Assembly (NCBI GenBank): GCA_013042915.1
Contig: JABDPF010000086.1
Coordinates: 1-39,946 of the forward strand
Source: Lysobacterales bacterium
Lineage (GTDB): Bacteria > Pseudomonadota > Gammaproteobacteria > Xanthomonadales > SZUA-36
DNA length: 39,946 bases
Reading direction: 5' to 3'
Numbering within the stretch: position 1 is the stretch's first letter; each line of letters opens with the position of its first letter. Under the pieces are notes generated by a model. It ran no database searches. It worked only from the letters and a program-made list of their open reading frames with translations, and was not told the DNA's origin. The position numbers were made by a program, and so were the translations under genes. Below are positions 15,201 through 22,338 of this stretch, one piece after another.

Positions 15201-16740
15201 CTACTCGATCGAAGACCTGTCGCAGCTGATTTTCGATCTCAAGATGGTCAATCCGGATGCGCTCGTGTCGGTCAAGCTCGTTTCCGGCAGCGGCGTGGGC
15301 ACGATCGCCGTCGGCGTGGCCAAGGCTTATGCCGACCTGATCACGATCGCAGGCTTTGACGGTGGCACCGGTGCCAGCCCGCTCAGCTCGGTCAAGTATG
15401 CCGGCCTGCCGTGGGAAATCGGACTTGCCGACACCCACCAGGCACTGGTGGAGAACGCGTTGCGGCACAAGATTCGGCTGCAGGTGGACGGCGGGCTCAA
15501 GACCGGGCTGGATGTGGTCAAGGGCGCGATACTGGGCGCCGAGAGCTTCGGCTTCGGAACCGGCCCGATGGTCGCGCTGGGCTGCAAGTATCTGCGTATC
15601 TGCCATCTCAACAACTGCGCTACCGGGATCGCCACGCAGAATGAAAAGCTGCGTCGTGAACATTTCCACGGCCTGCCCGAACGGGTCATGAATTACTTCG
15701 GTTTCCTGGCCCGTGACGTCCGGGAAATCATGTCCGGGCTGGGCGTTGAGCGCTTCACCGACCTGATCGGGCGCAGCGACCTGCTCGAGCAGCTGCCCGG
15801 CGCGACCGCGAAGCAGCGCGCCCTAGACCTGGCGCCGATCCTGGCCTCAGCCGCCATGCGCAACGAGCACGCGCCCTTCTGCACCGAAGAGCGAAATCCG
15901 CCCTACGACACGGGCCGCCTGAATCGCGAAATCGTGGACGCCAGCGCCGCGGCCCTGGAAGCCGGCCAGAACTGGTCGGGGCATTTCGGTATCCGAAATT
16001 TCGACCGCTCCGTGGGCGCCATGCTGTCCGGCGCGGTGGCGCGAGCTCATGGTCGCGAGGGCATGGCCAACGAGCGGCTGAAGGTATACCTGACCGGAAC
16101 GGCCGGGCAGAGCCTGGGTTGCTGGAATGCGCCGGGCGTGGCCCTGCACCTCGAGGGCGATGCCAACGACTACGTCGGCAAGGGCATGTCGGGTGGGCGC
16201 ATCGTGCTCACCACGGCCGAGGTCGACCGTGATCGCGCCCGTCGCAACGTCATCTGCGGTAATGCCTGTCTTTACGGCGCAACCGGCGGCCAGCTGTTCG
16301 CCAACGGACAGGCAGGCGAGCGTTTTGCCGTCCGTAACTCGGGCGCCAGCGCCGTGATCGAGGGTGCCGGACATCACGCGTGCGAGTACATGACCGGCGG
16401 TACCGTCGTGATCATGGGGCCTGTAGGCCCGAACCTGGCCGCTGGCATGACCGGTGGAGAGCTGTTTTTCCTCGACACGTCGGGCCTTACCGAGCGCTTC
16501 CTCAACCGGGAGTTCGTGGACGTCACACGACTCGAGGAACAGTCCTTCAATGCGCCCGAACGCCGGCTCAAGGACCTGGTGGCGCGCCACGTCAGCCTGA
16601 CCGGCAGCGAGTGGGGCAAGCGGGTGCTGGATACCTGGGAGATGATGTTGCCCCACTGGGTCTATATCGCACCCAAGAATCTGGCCGCCAGCAACGAAAT
16701 TTCGCAACAGGACGTACCGTTGCGCCTGGTCAAGGCCTGA
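12250..16740 (+). CDS. gltB: Glutamate synthase (NADPH), large subunit
   Basis: A 1496-residue GOGAT alpha subunit. It releases ammonia from glutamine and adds it to 2-oxoglutarate to give glutamate, using electrons from GltD. Residues 1-18 are a propeptide, so Cys19 (CGFALLAH) becomes the N-terminal nucleophile of the class II amidotransferase domain. The central and FMN-binding synthase domains follow, with SNSGEGGEDPHRF near 900 and the 3Fe-4S ligands C1112, C1118 and C1123 in CKYLRICHLNNC. The C-terminal beta-helix GXGXG domain is complete. The start is TTG with AAGGAAC eight bases before it; an in-frame stop lies upstream and no ATG fits. gltD follows after 12 bases. Confidence 0.97.
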   Translation: MPRDLAKLHDALNDFHDSCGFALLAHMDGEKSHWLVETTLESLARLTHRGAVASDGKSGDGCGIMLQFPEPFLREIAAECGFRLTERFASGLVFFSPDQALIERGQEILTRHLSRSALQVVGWREVPTNPDVVGKQALESMPAIYQVFVNAPAGWRSHDIERQLFAVRRLAFEEEKGLAEPDPLYYVATLSNLTMVYKGLVQAEHLGDFYPDLRDERMTSAIGICHQRFSTNTLPRWNYAQPFRYLAHNGEINSVNANRDWANARGAILSSPLLPRLEELSHLVNETGSDSSSLDNLLEVFLAGGMDIYRAMRLLMPPAIREDMDPDLKAFLEFNSMHQEPWDGPAGVVATNGDIASCSLDRNGLRPARYSLTHDGVFTIASETGVWDCPPERIKRRGRLGPGEMIAVDTSSGRLWKNNAIDDTLKATHAYREWMTENVIRVRTNDEQERRAAERFMRESARDLPAFQKMFGLGAEEIETIINPMALEAQEPVGSMGDDTPSAVLSSRNRSIYDYFRQSFAQVTNPPIDPLRESAVMSLDTCIGREHNVFHETASHANRVLLPWPVLNYVKYQTLLGLDQRYYRNVHFSLNFDPSMTDLESALTKLADDSVRAIEDGATIIVLSDRGIANGLLPIPAPLAVGAVHQGLMRCGQRPNANIVIETGSARDPHQYAVLLGLGATAIYPYLAFQSINQQIQSGALEGEPIALRKNYRRGIRKGLLKILSKMGICTMASYRGSQLFEAVGLAPEVMELCCPKVASKIRGAGFAELQEDLQRVADRAWTETTRPSRDGLYRYMHGGEEHAYNPDVVINLQAAVASGDWNDYRTFADAVDRRPPLALRDLLALKPAKQPLPLSRVEREEQIFPRFDTAAMSVGALSPEAHESLAIAMNRLGGRSNSGEGGEDPHRFRTERNSRIKQVASGRFGVSAHYLVNADVLQIKVAQGAKPGEGGQLPGHKVTVEIAALRCSTPGVTLISPPPHHDIYSIEDLSQLIFDLKMVNPDALVSVKLVSGSGVGTIAVGVAKAYADLITIAGFDGGTGASPLSSVKYAGLPWEIGLADTHQALVENALRHKIRLQVDGGLKTGLDVVKGAILGAESFGFGTGPMVALGCKYLRICHLNNCATGIATQNEKLRREHFHGLPERVMNYFGFLARDVREIMSGLGVERFTDLIGRSDLLEQLPGATAKQRALDLAPILASAAMRNEHAPFCTEERNPPYDTGRLNREIVDASAAALEAGQNWSGHFGIRNFDRSVGAMLSGAVARAHGREGMANERLKVYLTGTAGQSLGCWNAPGVALHLEGDANDYVGKGMSGGRIVLTTAEVDRDRARRNVICGNACLYGATGGQLFANGQAGERFAVRNSGASAVIEGAGHHACEYMTGGTVVIMGPVGPNLAAGMTGGELFFLDTSGLTERFLNREFVDVTRLEEQSFNAPERRLKDLVARHVSLTGSEWGKRVLDTWEMMLPHWVYIAPKNLAASNEISQQDVPLRLVKA

Positions 16741-16752
16741 GGAGGACGAGGC

Positions 16753-18186
16753 ATGAGCCACAGCAAAGACGTTTTCGCCTTCCTCGAGCACGAACGCCGC
16801 GACCCCGACGTCTACCCGATCGAGATTCGGCGCACGGAATTCCGCGAAATCTACAAGCCGTTCGACCAGGAAAACGCCGCCGAACAGGCCGATCGCTGCC
16901 TCGACTGCGGCAACCCGTACTGTGAGTGGAAGTGCCCGGTTCACAATTACATCCCCAACTGGCTCAAGCTGGCCGGCGAAGGGCGCATCATGGAAGCCGC
17001 CACGCTGTGCCATGAAACCAACAGCCTCCCCGAAGTGTGCGGCCGCATCTGCCCGCAGGACCGCCTGTGCGAGCAAGCCTGTACGCTGACCACCGGTTTC
17101 GGCGCGGTCACTATCGGCGCCATCGAGCGCTACATCGTCGACGAAGCGCTCAAGCAAGGCTGGCGACCGGACCTGTCGCGGGTCAAGCCGCGCCCCTGGA
17201 GCGTCGGAATCGTCGGAGCGGGGCCAGCCGGCCTGGCTTGCGCGGACGTGTTGTCGCGTAACGGGATTGCCGCGACCGTTTACGACCGATATCCCGAAAT
17301 CGGCGGGCTGCTGACCTTTGGCATTCCGGACTTCAAGCTGGAGATGTCCGTCATGCAGCGCCGGCGCGAGGTGCTCGAGGATGCGGGCGTGCGCTTTCGC
17401 CTCGGCTGCGAGATCGGCAGCGACATACGGCCGGAGGAGTTGGAGCGCATGCACGACGCGTTGTTTTTCGGGCTGGGCACCTACCGTCCGGTGGAGGCCT
17501 CGCTGCCGGGCATGGAGAAAGGCGGCATCGTGCCCGCGCTGGAGTACCTGATTGGCCAGACCTGCAGCCTGTACGGCCTGGAATTGCCCGGCTATCCCCA
17601 CATCGACCTGGCCGGTGAAGACGTGCTGGTCCTCGGTGGCGGCGACACCGCGATGGACTGCGTGCGTACGGCCGTGCGTCAAGGCGCAGCCTCGGTCACC
17701 TGCGTTTATCGCCGCGATAAAGAGAACATGCCGGGCTCACCGCGCGAGGTGAAACACGCGATGAGCGAAGGGGTGCGGTTCGAATTCAATACCTCGCCGT
17801 TGTCATTGCGGCACGAGGGACGGCAACTGACCGGCCTGGAAGTGGTCCGTACGCGGCTGGTCGCATCCGGGGAAGGGCGCGCGCGACCCGAACCGATCGA
17901 GGGCAGCGAAGCCGTTTTGCCCGCCAGCGCGCTGATATTCGCCTTTGGCTACCGGCCCAGCCCGCCCGACTGGCTGGGTGCGCTGGGCGTGGACACCGAC
18001 GAGTGGGGACTGGTCCGGATGGAGGACCGCCTGCCCGGACAAACCAGCAACCCGGCCGTGTTCGCCGCCGGCGACATGGTGCGCGGATCCGACCTGGTCG
18101 TGACCGCGGTGGCCGACGCCCGCGAGGCCGCTTTCTCAATGGTCGAATACCTTGACGCTATGCAGGTTGCCCGGAAATCCGCCTGA
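16753..18186 (+). CDS. gltD: Glutamate synthase (NADPH), small subunit
   Basis: A 477-residue beta subunit that takes electrons from NADPH through FAD to GltB. The N-terminal part has two cysteine groups for 4Fe-4S clusters, CLDCGNPYCEWKCPVH near residue 51-66 and CGRICPQDRLCEQAC near 96-110. The FAD loop is GIVGAGPAGLACA near 154, and the NADPH loop is VLVLGGGDTAMDC near 292. The C-terminal SNPAVFAAGDMVRGSDLVVTA closes the FAD site. AGGAGG lies just before the ATG, and the gene is co-transcribed with gltB. Length and motifs are normal. Confidence 0.97.
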   Translation: MSHSKDVFAFLEHERRDPDVYPIEIRRTEFREIYKPFDQENAAEQADRCLDCGNPYCEWKCPVHNYIPNWLKLAGEGRIMEAATLCHETNSLPEVCGRICPQDRLCEQACTLTTGFGAVTIGAIERYIVDEALKQGWRPDLSRVKPRPWSVGIVGAGPAGLACADVLSRNGIAATVYDRYPEIGGLLTFGIPDFKLEMSVMQRRREVLEDAGVRFRLGCEIGSDIRPEELERMHDALFFGLGTYRPVEASLPGMEKGGIVPALEYLIGQTCSLYGLELPGYPHIDLAGEDVLVLGGGDTAMDCVRTAVRQGAASVTCVYRRDKENMPGSPREVKHAMSEGVRFEFNTSPLSLRHEGRQLTGLEVVRTRLVASGEGRARPEPIEGSEAVLPASALIFAFGYRPSPPDWLGALGVDTDEWGLVRMEDRLPGQTSNPAVFAAGDMVRGSDLVVTAVADAREAAFSMVEYLDAMQVARKSA

Positions 18187-18195
18187 AAAATACCG

Positions 18196-18215
18196 GGCGG
18201 CTCGGCCGGGCCGCC
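18196..18215 (+). terminator. GC-rich hairpin after gltD
   Basis: GGCGGC (18196-18201) pairs with GCCGCC (18210-18215). The only T-run is four T about 14 bases on, so this is at best a weak terminator. A second short inverted repeat, CGGGT/ACCCG with a four-base loop, lies at 18260-18273 before the next gene and could be an operator. Confidence 0.35.
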
Positions 18216-18328
18216 GTGCACCCACGGCTTTTCCGGTTGATGTAAGTCATTACTGAAAGCGGGTTCTTACCCGTACCATTCAGATGTCCTCATGCGAACC
18301 TGTGGATTCCTCCCGGGTGAACGGAACA

Positions 18329-18781
18329 ATGAGCAAACTGACCGCAGATAGCGCCTCGACCGAGGCATTGATTCCCCTGATGCAGGAACTGGCCGGCGCG
18401 TACCAGGCCTTCTCGCTGTACGACGCCGAAGGGCTTCGGCAATCAGGTTCCGGGCTCACGCCCTCCCAGGCGCGCGTGGTGTTCACCATCGGCGGCACCG
18501 AGGGAATGACCTGCAAGGATATCGGTGACATTACGCTGATCACCAAGGGCACGCTGACCGGCGTCATCGACCGCCTCGAAGAGAAGGGCCTGGTCGAACG
18601 CTGGGCCGTGGAGGGCGATGGCCGCAAGACCATCGTCGCACTGACCCGGCGCGGTGAACGCGTGTACGAGAAGGAATATCCCCGGCACATCGAGTTCCTC
18701 AAGCAAAAGTTCGACAGGCTTTCGGCTAGAGACCGCAAGCAGGCGATTGCCCTGTTGGCAAAGATGCGCGCGCTGTTCTGA
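18329..18781 (+). CDS. MarR family transcriptional regulator
   Basis: A 150-residue MarR protein. The winged helix runs from LTPSQARVVFTIGGTEGMTC (about residue 46-65) through the recognition helix ITKGTLTGVIDRLEEKGLVER to the wing with EGDGRKTIVALTRRGE. The C-terminal helices LKQKFDRLSARDRKQAIALLAKM form the dimer interface. I start it at the ATG of MSKLTADS; another in-frame ATG lies 45 bases upstream but has no ribosome site. No adjacent target is obvious: gltBD lies upstream and ppk2, which has its own promoter, downstream. The ligand cannot be read from sequence. Confidence 0.88.
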   Translation: MSKLTADSASTEALIPLMQELAGAYQAFSLYDAEGLRQSGSGLTPSQARVVFTIGGTEGMTCKDIGDITLITKGTLTGVIDRLEEKGLVERWAVEGDGRKTIVALTRRGERVYEKEYPRHIEFLKQKFDRLSARDRKQAIALLAKMRALF

Positions 18782-18794
18782 TTCGCCGCACGTT

Positions 18795-18822
18795 TTGAAA
18801 ACCCCCAGGCCGTTGCTATAGT
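18795..18822 (+). promoter_or_regulatory. Sigma70-like promoter of ppk2
   Basis: TTGAAA (18795-18800), 16-base spacer, TATAGT (18817-18822). The predicted leader is about 35 bases and contains the GGAAAGG ribosome site. Confidence 0.6.
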
Positions 18823-18863
18823 GAGCCGGTTGCCGCCGTGCGCGGCAAAAACGGAAAGGCCGC

Positions 18864-19799
18864 ATGGAATCCAAACAGACGTCGAATAACCGCTCCTTGG
18901 CACCCGGTGCTGCCCGTGACGGGCGCGCCGGGGAGTATGCCGCAGACGACATCTCCCGCATCCGGAAAGATCCTGAGGCGATCGGCGCCCTGTTCAAGGA
19001 AGGCGTTTATCCCTACAACGAGAAGGTTCTGCGCAGCGAGTACGAAAAAGAGAAAGCCCTGCTCCAGATCGAACTGCTGAAAGTCCAGAACTGGGTGAAG
19101 ATGAGCGGACAGAAGATCGTCATCATTTTCGAGGGTCGCGACGCCGCCGGCAAAGGCGGCACCATAAAGCGCTTCATGGAGCACCTGAACCCTCGTGCGG
19201 CCAAGGTGGTCGCGTTGGAGAAGCCCACCGACCACGAGCGGGGTCAGTGGTACTTCCAGCGCTACGCGGTGCATTTACCGACCCAAGGCGAAATCCTGTT
19301 TCTCGACCGCTCCTGGTACAACCGGGCGGGCGTGGAACGGGTGATGGGGTTCTGTGACTCGGCCGAGTACCTGGAGTTCATGCGCCAATGCCCGGAGTTC
19401 GAGCGGATGCTGGTGAATTCGGGTATCCAATTGTTCAAATACTACTTTTCGGTGACCCAGGCCGAGCAGAAGCGGCGCTTCGCGGCGCGCATGCAAGACC
19501 CGCTCAAGCAATGGAAGCTGAGCCCGGTCGACAAGGCGTCCGTCGGGCTGTGGAATGAATACACCCGGGCGAAGGAAGCAATGTTTTTCTACACCGACAC
19601 GGCGTCCTGCCCCTGGACGATCATCAAGTCCGACGACAAGAAGCGCGCGCGCCTCAACTGCATGCAGCACTTCCTGAGCAAGCTGGACTATCCGGACAAA
19701 GACCTGGACGCGGTGGGCGGCCCGGACCCGCTGATTGTCGGCTCGCCGTCGCAGGTCATCCGCAAGGACGTTCATCTCGATGCCTGGCCGCACGAATAA
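18864..19799 (+). CDS. ppk2: Polyphosphate kinase 2 (class I)
   Basis: A 311-residue PPK2, which moves phosphate between polyphosphate and nucleoside diphosphates, mainly making NTP from NDP and polyP. The Walker A loop is GRDAAGKGG (91-99). The Walker B/lid region FLDRSWYNRAGVERVMGF (146-163) is followed by the lid residues around KRRFAARMQDPLKQWKLSP. The family tail SDDKKRARLNCMQHFL is present. A single PPK2 domain of this length is typical of class I, and one Asp/Asn-rich feature is not enough to prove NDP over NMP preference. The first 30 residues look disordered. Strong ribosome site GGAAAGG. It stands alone between MarR and the ior operon. Confidence 0.94.
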   Translation: MESKQTSNNRSLAPGAARDGRAGEYAADDISRIRKDPEAIGALFKEGVYPYNEKVLRSEYEKEKALLQIELLKVQNWVKMSGQKIVIIFEGRDAAGKGGTIKRFMEHLNPRAAKVVALEKPTDHERGQWYFQRYAVHLPTQGEILFLDRSWYNRAGVERVMGFCDSAEYLEFMRQCPEFERMLVNSGIQLFKYYFSVTQAEQKRRFAARMQDPLKQWKLSPVDKASVGLWNEYTRAKEAMFFYTDTASCPWTIIKSDDKKRARLNCMQHFLSKLDYPDKDLDAVGGPDPLIVGSPSQVIRKDVHLDAWPHE

Positions 19800-19908
19800 C
19801 GCCAACCCTGCTTGAATTTCAGCCGAAAACGGCCAACTCCCGAAAACAGGCTTTCCAAGCCGGGTTGACTCTCGTCAGCGCCGAATTCGGGCCAATGGCC
19901 TAGACTTT

Positions 19909-19925
19909 ACTTGTTGCCGGCAAGT
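19909..19925. promoter_or_regulatory. Palindromic site before iorA
   Basis: ACTTG (19909-19913) and CAAGT (19921-19925) are inverted repeats seven bases apart. Overlapping them is a perfect 10-base palindrome, TTGCCGGCAA (19914-19923). It lies about 50 bases before the iorA start, where an operator is expected. No clear -10/-35 pair could be set; TTGACT at 19865-19870 is a possible -35. Confidence 0.35.
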
Positions 19926-19975
19926 ATTCAGACCTGCTTCGTCGTGAGCGATCCTTGCCGGCGGACGAGGCACAC

Positions 19976-21559
19976 ATGAACAAAGAGATTCTTCTCGGCG
20001 ACGAGGCCGTCGGCCTTGGCGCGATTCACGCCGGCCTGAGCGGGGTTTACGGCTATCCCGGCACCCCTTCAACCGAAATATTCGAATTCATTGAGCAACG
20101 CACCCGCAAGGGCGGCAACGTCCATGCCTTCTGGTCGACCAATGAAAAAGTCGCCTATGAAGAAGCCCTGGGCATGAGTTGGGCGGGTAAACGTTCCCTG
20201 GTTTGCATGAAGCACGTTGGCCTGAACGTCGCCGCCGATGCGTTCATGAATTCCGCGATCACCGGCACCAATGGCGGCCTGGTGCTCGCCGTGGCGGACG
20301 ATCCGGGCATGCACTCGTCACAGAACGAGCAGGACAGTCGGTACTTTGCGGAATTCGCACTGATTCCTTGCCTCGAACCGGGTGACCAGCAGGAATGCTA
20401 TGACATGATTTTCGACGCCTTCGAGCTCTCAGAGGCATTGCGTGTTCCGGTGATGGTGCGCCTGGTAACCCGCATCGCCCACAGCCGAACGGCGGTCGAT
20501 ACGCGCGAGCCCCGTGAACAGAACGAACTCAAACCCGACAAGCAAATCCGCAAGTGGACCCTGATCCCGGTCAACGCCCGTGTGCAGTACGCCGGCCTGA
20601 CCGAAAAGCAGCCCGAACTCGTGCAACGCGCGGAGGAAAGCCCCGCCAATGCGCTCGATTTGCGCGGCGGTACCGGTGTGATCGCCTGCGGGCTCGCTGG
20701 CAACTACCTGTTCGAGAACCTGGAACCCGACCACGATTACTCGGTGCTGACGATCCGCCAATACCCGATTCCCCCGGAAAAGGTTCGCGCGCTCCTGGAT
20801 CGCGTCGATGACCTGCTGATCCTGGAGGATGGCTATCCGCTGGTGGAGAACAGGGTGCGCGGACTGTTTGGCCTGGAGGGCGTCCACATCCGGGGCCGCA
20901 TGACCGGTGAGGTGCCGCGTACGGGTGAACTCAACCCGGACATCGTGCGCAAGGCGCTGCGCCTGGAACCACTGCCCACTGCCTGCGACGCTGCCGGCGA
21001 TTTGTCGAACCGCCCGCCGGCGCTGTGCAAGGGCTGCCCGCACACCGACAGCTTCAGGGCCCTGAACGACGCGCTGGAGGGTTTTGACGATCCACAGGTG
21101 TTCTCCGACATCGGCTGCTACGCGCTGGCCGCCCTGCCCCCCCTCGAAGCCGTGCACAGCTGCGTGGCGATGGGCGCCTCGATCGGCATGGCCGCCGGCG
21201 CAGCCCACGCCGGCTACTCGCCGGCCGTGGCCGCCATCGGCGACAGCACGTTTTCACACGGCGGCATCACCCCGCTGATGTCGGCGGTACAGCAAGGCGT
21301 CAACCTCAACGTGCTGGTCGTCGACAACAGCACGGTAGGAATGACCGGCACCCAGCGCTCGATGTCGACCGGCACGACCCTGGACAAGATCATCCTTGGA
21401 ACCGGTGTCTCCGAGGATCACTTCCGGGTCATCGAGCCGATTCCCCGCAACCACGAGCAGAACGTGGCCGTACTGCAAGAGGAGTTGGCCTTCGACGGCC
21501 CGAGCGTCGTGGTTGCCCGCCGGCCGTGTATCGAGGCCCAGAAAAAACGCGCACATTGA
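19976..21559 (+). CDS. iorA: Indolepyruvate:acceptor oxidoreductase, large (TPP) subunit without ferredoxin domain
   Basis: A 527-residue alpha subunit of a 2-oxoacid oxidoreductase. The N-terminal pyrimidine-binding domain starts MNKEILLGDEAVGLGAIHAG and has GYPGTPSTEI near residue 26. The C-terminal TPP domain has LCKGCPH (Cys351, Cys354) and GDSTFSHGG at 422 followed by VVDNSTVGMTG, the family's thiamine site. It would convert indolepyruvate or another arylpyruvate plus CoA to the acyl-CoA, CO2 and reduced carrier. Archaeal IorA is about 100 residues longer and ends in two 4Fe-4S ferredoxin clusters; here the protein stops at EAQKKRAH with no such cysteines, so the electron route must differ. 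GAGG lies before the ATG. First gene of iorA-iorB-acd. Confidence 0.88.
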   Translation: MNKEILLGDEAVGLGAIHAGLSGVYGYPGTPSTEIFEFIEQRTRKGGNVHAFWSTNEKVAYEEALGMSWAGKRSLVCMKHVGLNVAADAFMNSAITGTNGGLVLAVADDPGMHSSQNEQDSRYFAEFALIPCLEPGDQQECYDMIFDAFELSEALRVPVMVRLVTRIAHSRTAVDTREPREQNELKPDKQIRKWTLIPVNARVQYAGLTEKQPELVQRAEESPANALDLRGGTGVIACGLAGNYLFENLEPDHDYSVLTIRQYPIPPEKVRALLDRVDDLLILEDGYPLVENRVRGLFGLEGVHIRGRMTGEVPRTGELNPDIVRKALRLEPLPTACDAAGDLSNRPPALCKGCPHTDSFRALNDALEGFDDPQVFSDIGCYALAALPPLEAVHSCVAMGASIGMAAGAAHAGYSPAVAAIGDSTFSHGGITPLMSAVQQGVNLNVLVVDNSTVGMTGTQRSMSTGTTLDKIILGTGVSEDHFRVIEPIPRNHEQNVAVLQEELAFDGPSVVVARRPCIEAQKKRAH

Positions 21560-21569
21560 GGACGGATGG

Positions 21570-22337
21570 ATGGAGAAAAACATCATTCTTGCGGGCGTCG
21601 GCGGCCAGGGCATCCTGTCGATCGCCTTCGTCATCGACCACGCTGCGATGGACGCCGGTTATCACTTCAAGCAAGCGGAAGTCCACGGTATGGCCCAGCG
21701 CGGGGGCGCTGTCCAGTCCAACCTGCGGTACGCAGACCGGGAAATTTTCTCTGACCTCATCCCGGCAGGTAAAGCCGACCTGGTGCTTTCGGTCGAACCG
21801 CTAGAGGCCCTGCGCTACCGGCAGTACCTGCGGCCGGGCGGCTGGGTGGTGACCAGCACGACACCCTTCGTAAACATTCCGGACTATCCGGAATCGGATA
21901 CGCTTCTCGGCAAGCTGGCAGCCCTCGAGCACGTCATCATGGTGGACACGGCCCACCTGGCCCGTGCGGCGGGTAACCGGCGCGCGCAGAACATGGTGGC
22001 TGTCGGAGCCGCCTCACCCATGCTCGATTTCGAAGAAACCCGCTTACTGGCCTTCGTCGAGCGGCTGTTTGCCCGCAAGGGAGAGAAACTCGTTGCCGTC
22101 AACCAGCGGGCGTTTCGCCTGGGGCGCGCTGCGGGCTTGTTTTTCCGGCACTCGGTCGCGGCTGGCCTGGCGAAACTGGATTCGCTTCGACTGCTCAGGA
22201 AGTTAGACCCGGACAGCATCGATCCCGCGCAGGCCGAGGCCTGGGCCGCGGCCATCGAGGACGATGCCGCGCTGCTCGACAGGGTGCTCGGCAGCGAGGG
22301 AACGGTGGCTTGCGACGACGTACCGCTGGTCGCCTGA
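21570..22337 (+). CDS. iorB: Indolepyruvate:acceptor oxidoreductase, gamma-type subunit
   Basis: A 255-residue IorB. It has the family loop ILAGVGGQG (residues 6-14) and HGMAQRGGAV near 44-53, both typical of the POR gamma domain that contacts CoA. Usual IorB proteins are near 200 residues; this one has a C-terminal extension of about 55 residues, rich in Ala, Asp and Leu, with no cysteines to replace the missing ferredoxin domain. TGAGG lies just before the ATG, ten bases after the iorA stop. It is co-transcribed with iorA and with the acyl-CoA synthetase gene, whose ATG follows one base after this stop. Confidence 0.88.
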   Translation: MEKNIILAGVGGQGILSIAFVIDHAAMDAGYHFKQAEVHGMAQRGGAVQSNLRYADREIFSDLIPAGKADLVLSVEPLEALRYRQYLRPGGWVVTSTTPFVNIPDYPESDTLLGKLAALEHVIMVDTAHLARAAGNRRAQNMVAVGAASPMLDFEETRLLAFVERLFARKGEKLVAVNQRAFRLGRAAGLFFRHSVAAGLAKLDSLRLLRKLDPDSIDPAQAEAWAAAIEDDAALLDRVLGSEGTVACDDVPLVA

Positions 22338-22338
22338 C

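Noticed and set aside
15847-17682. 611-residue frame antisense to gltB-gltD
   Set aside because: Typical long antisense frame of high-GC DNA. Both sense genes have complete family motifs across the region.
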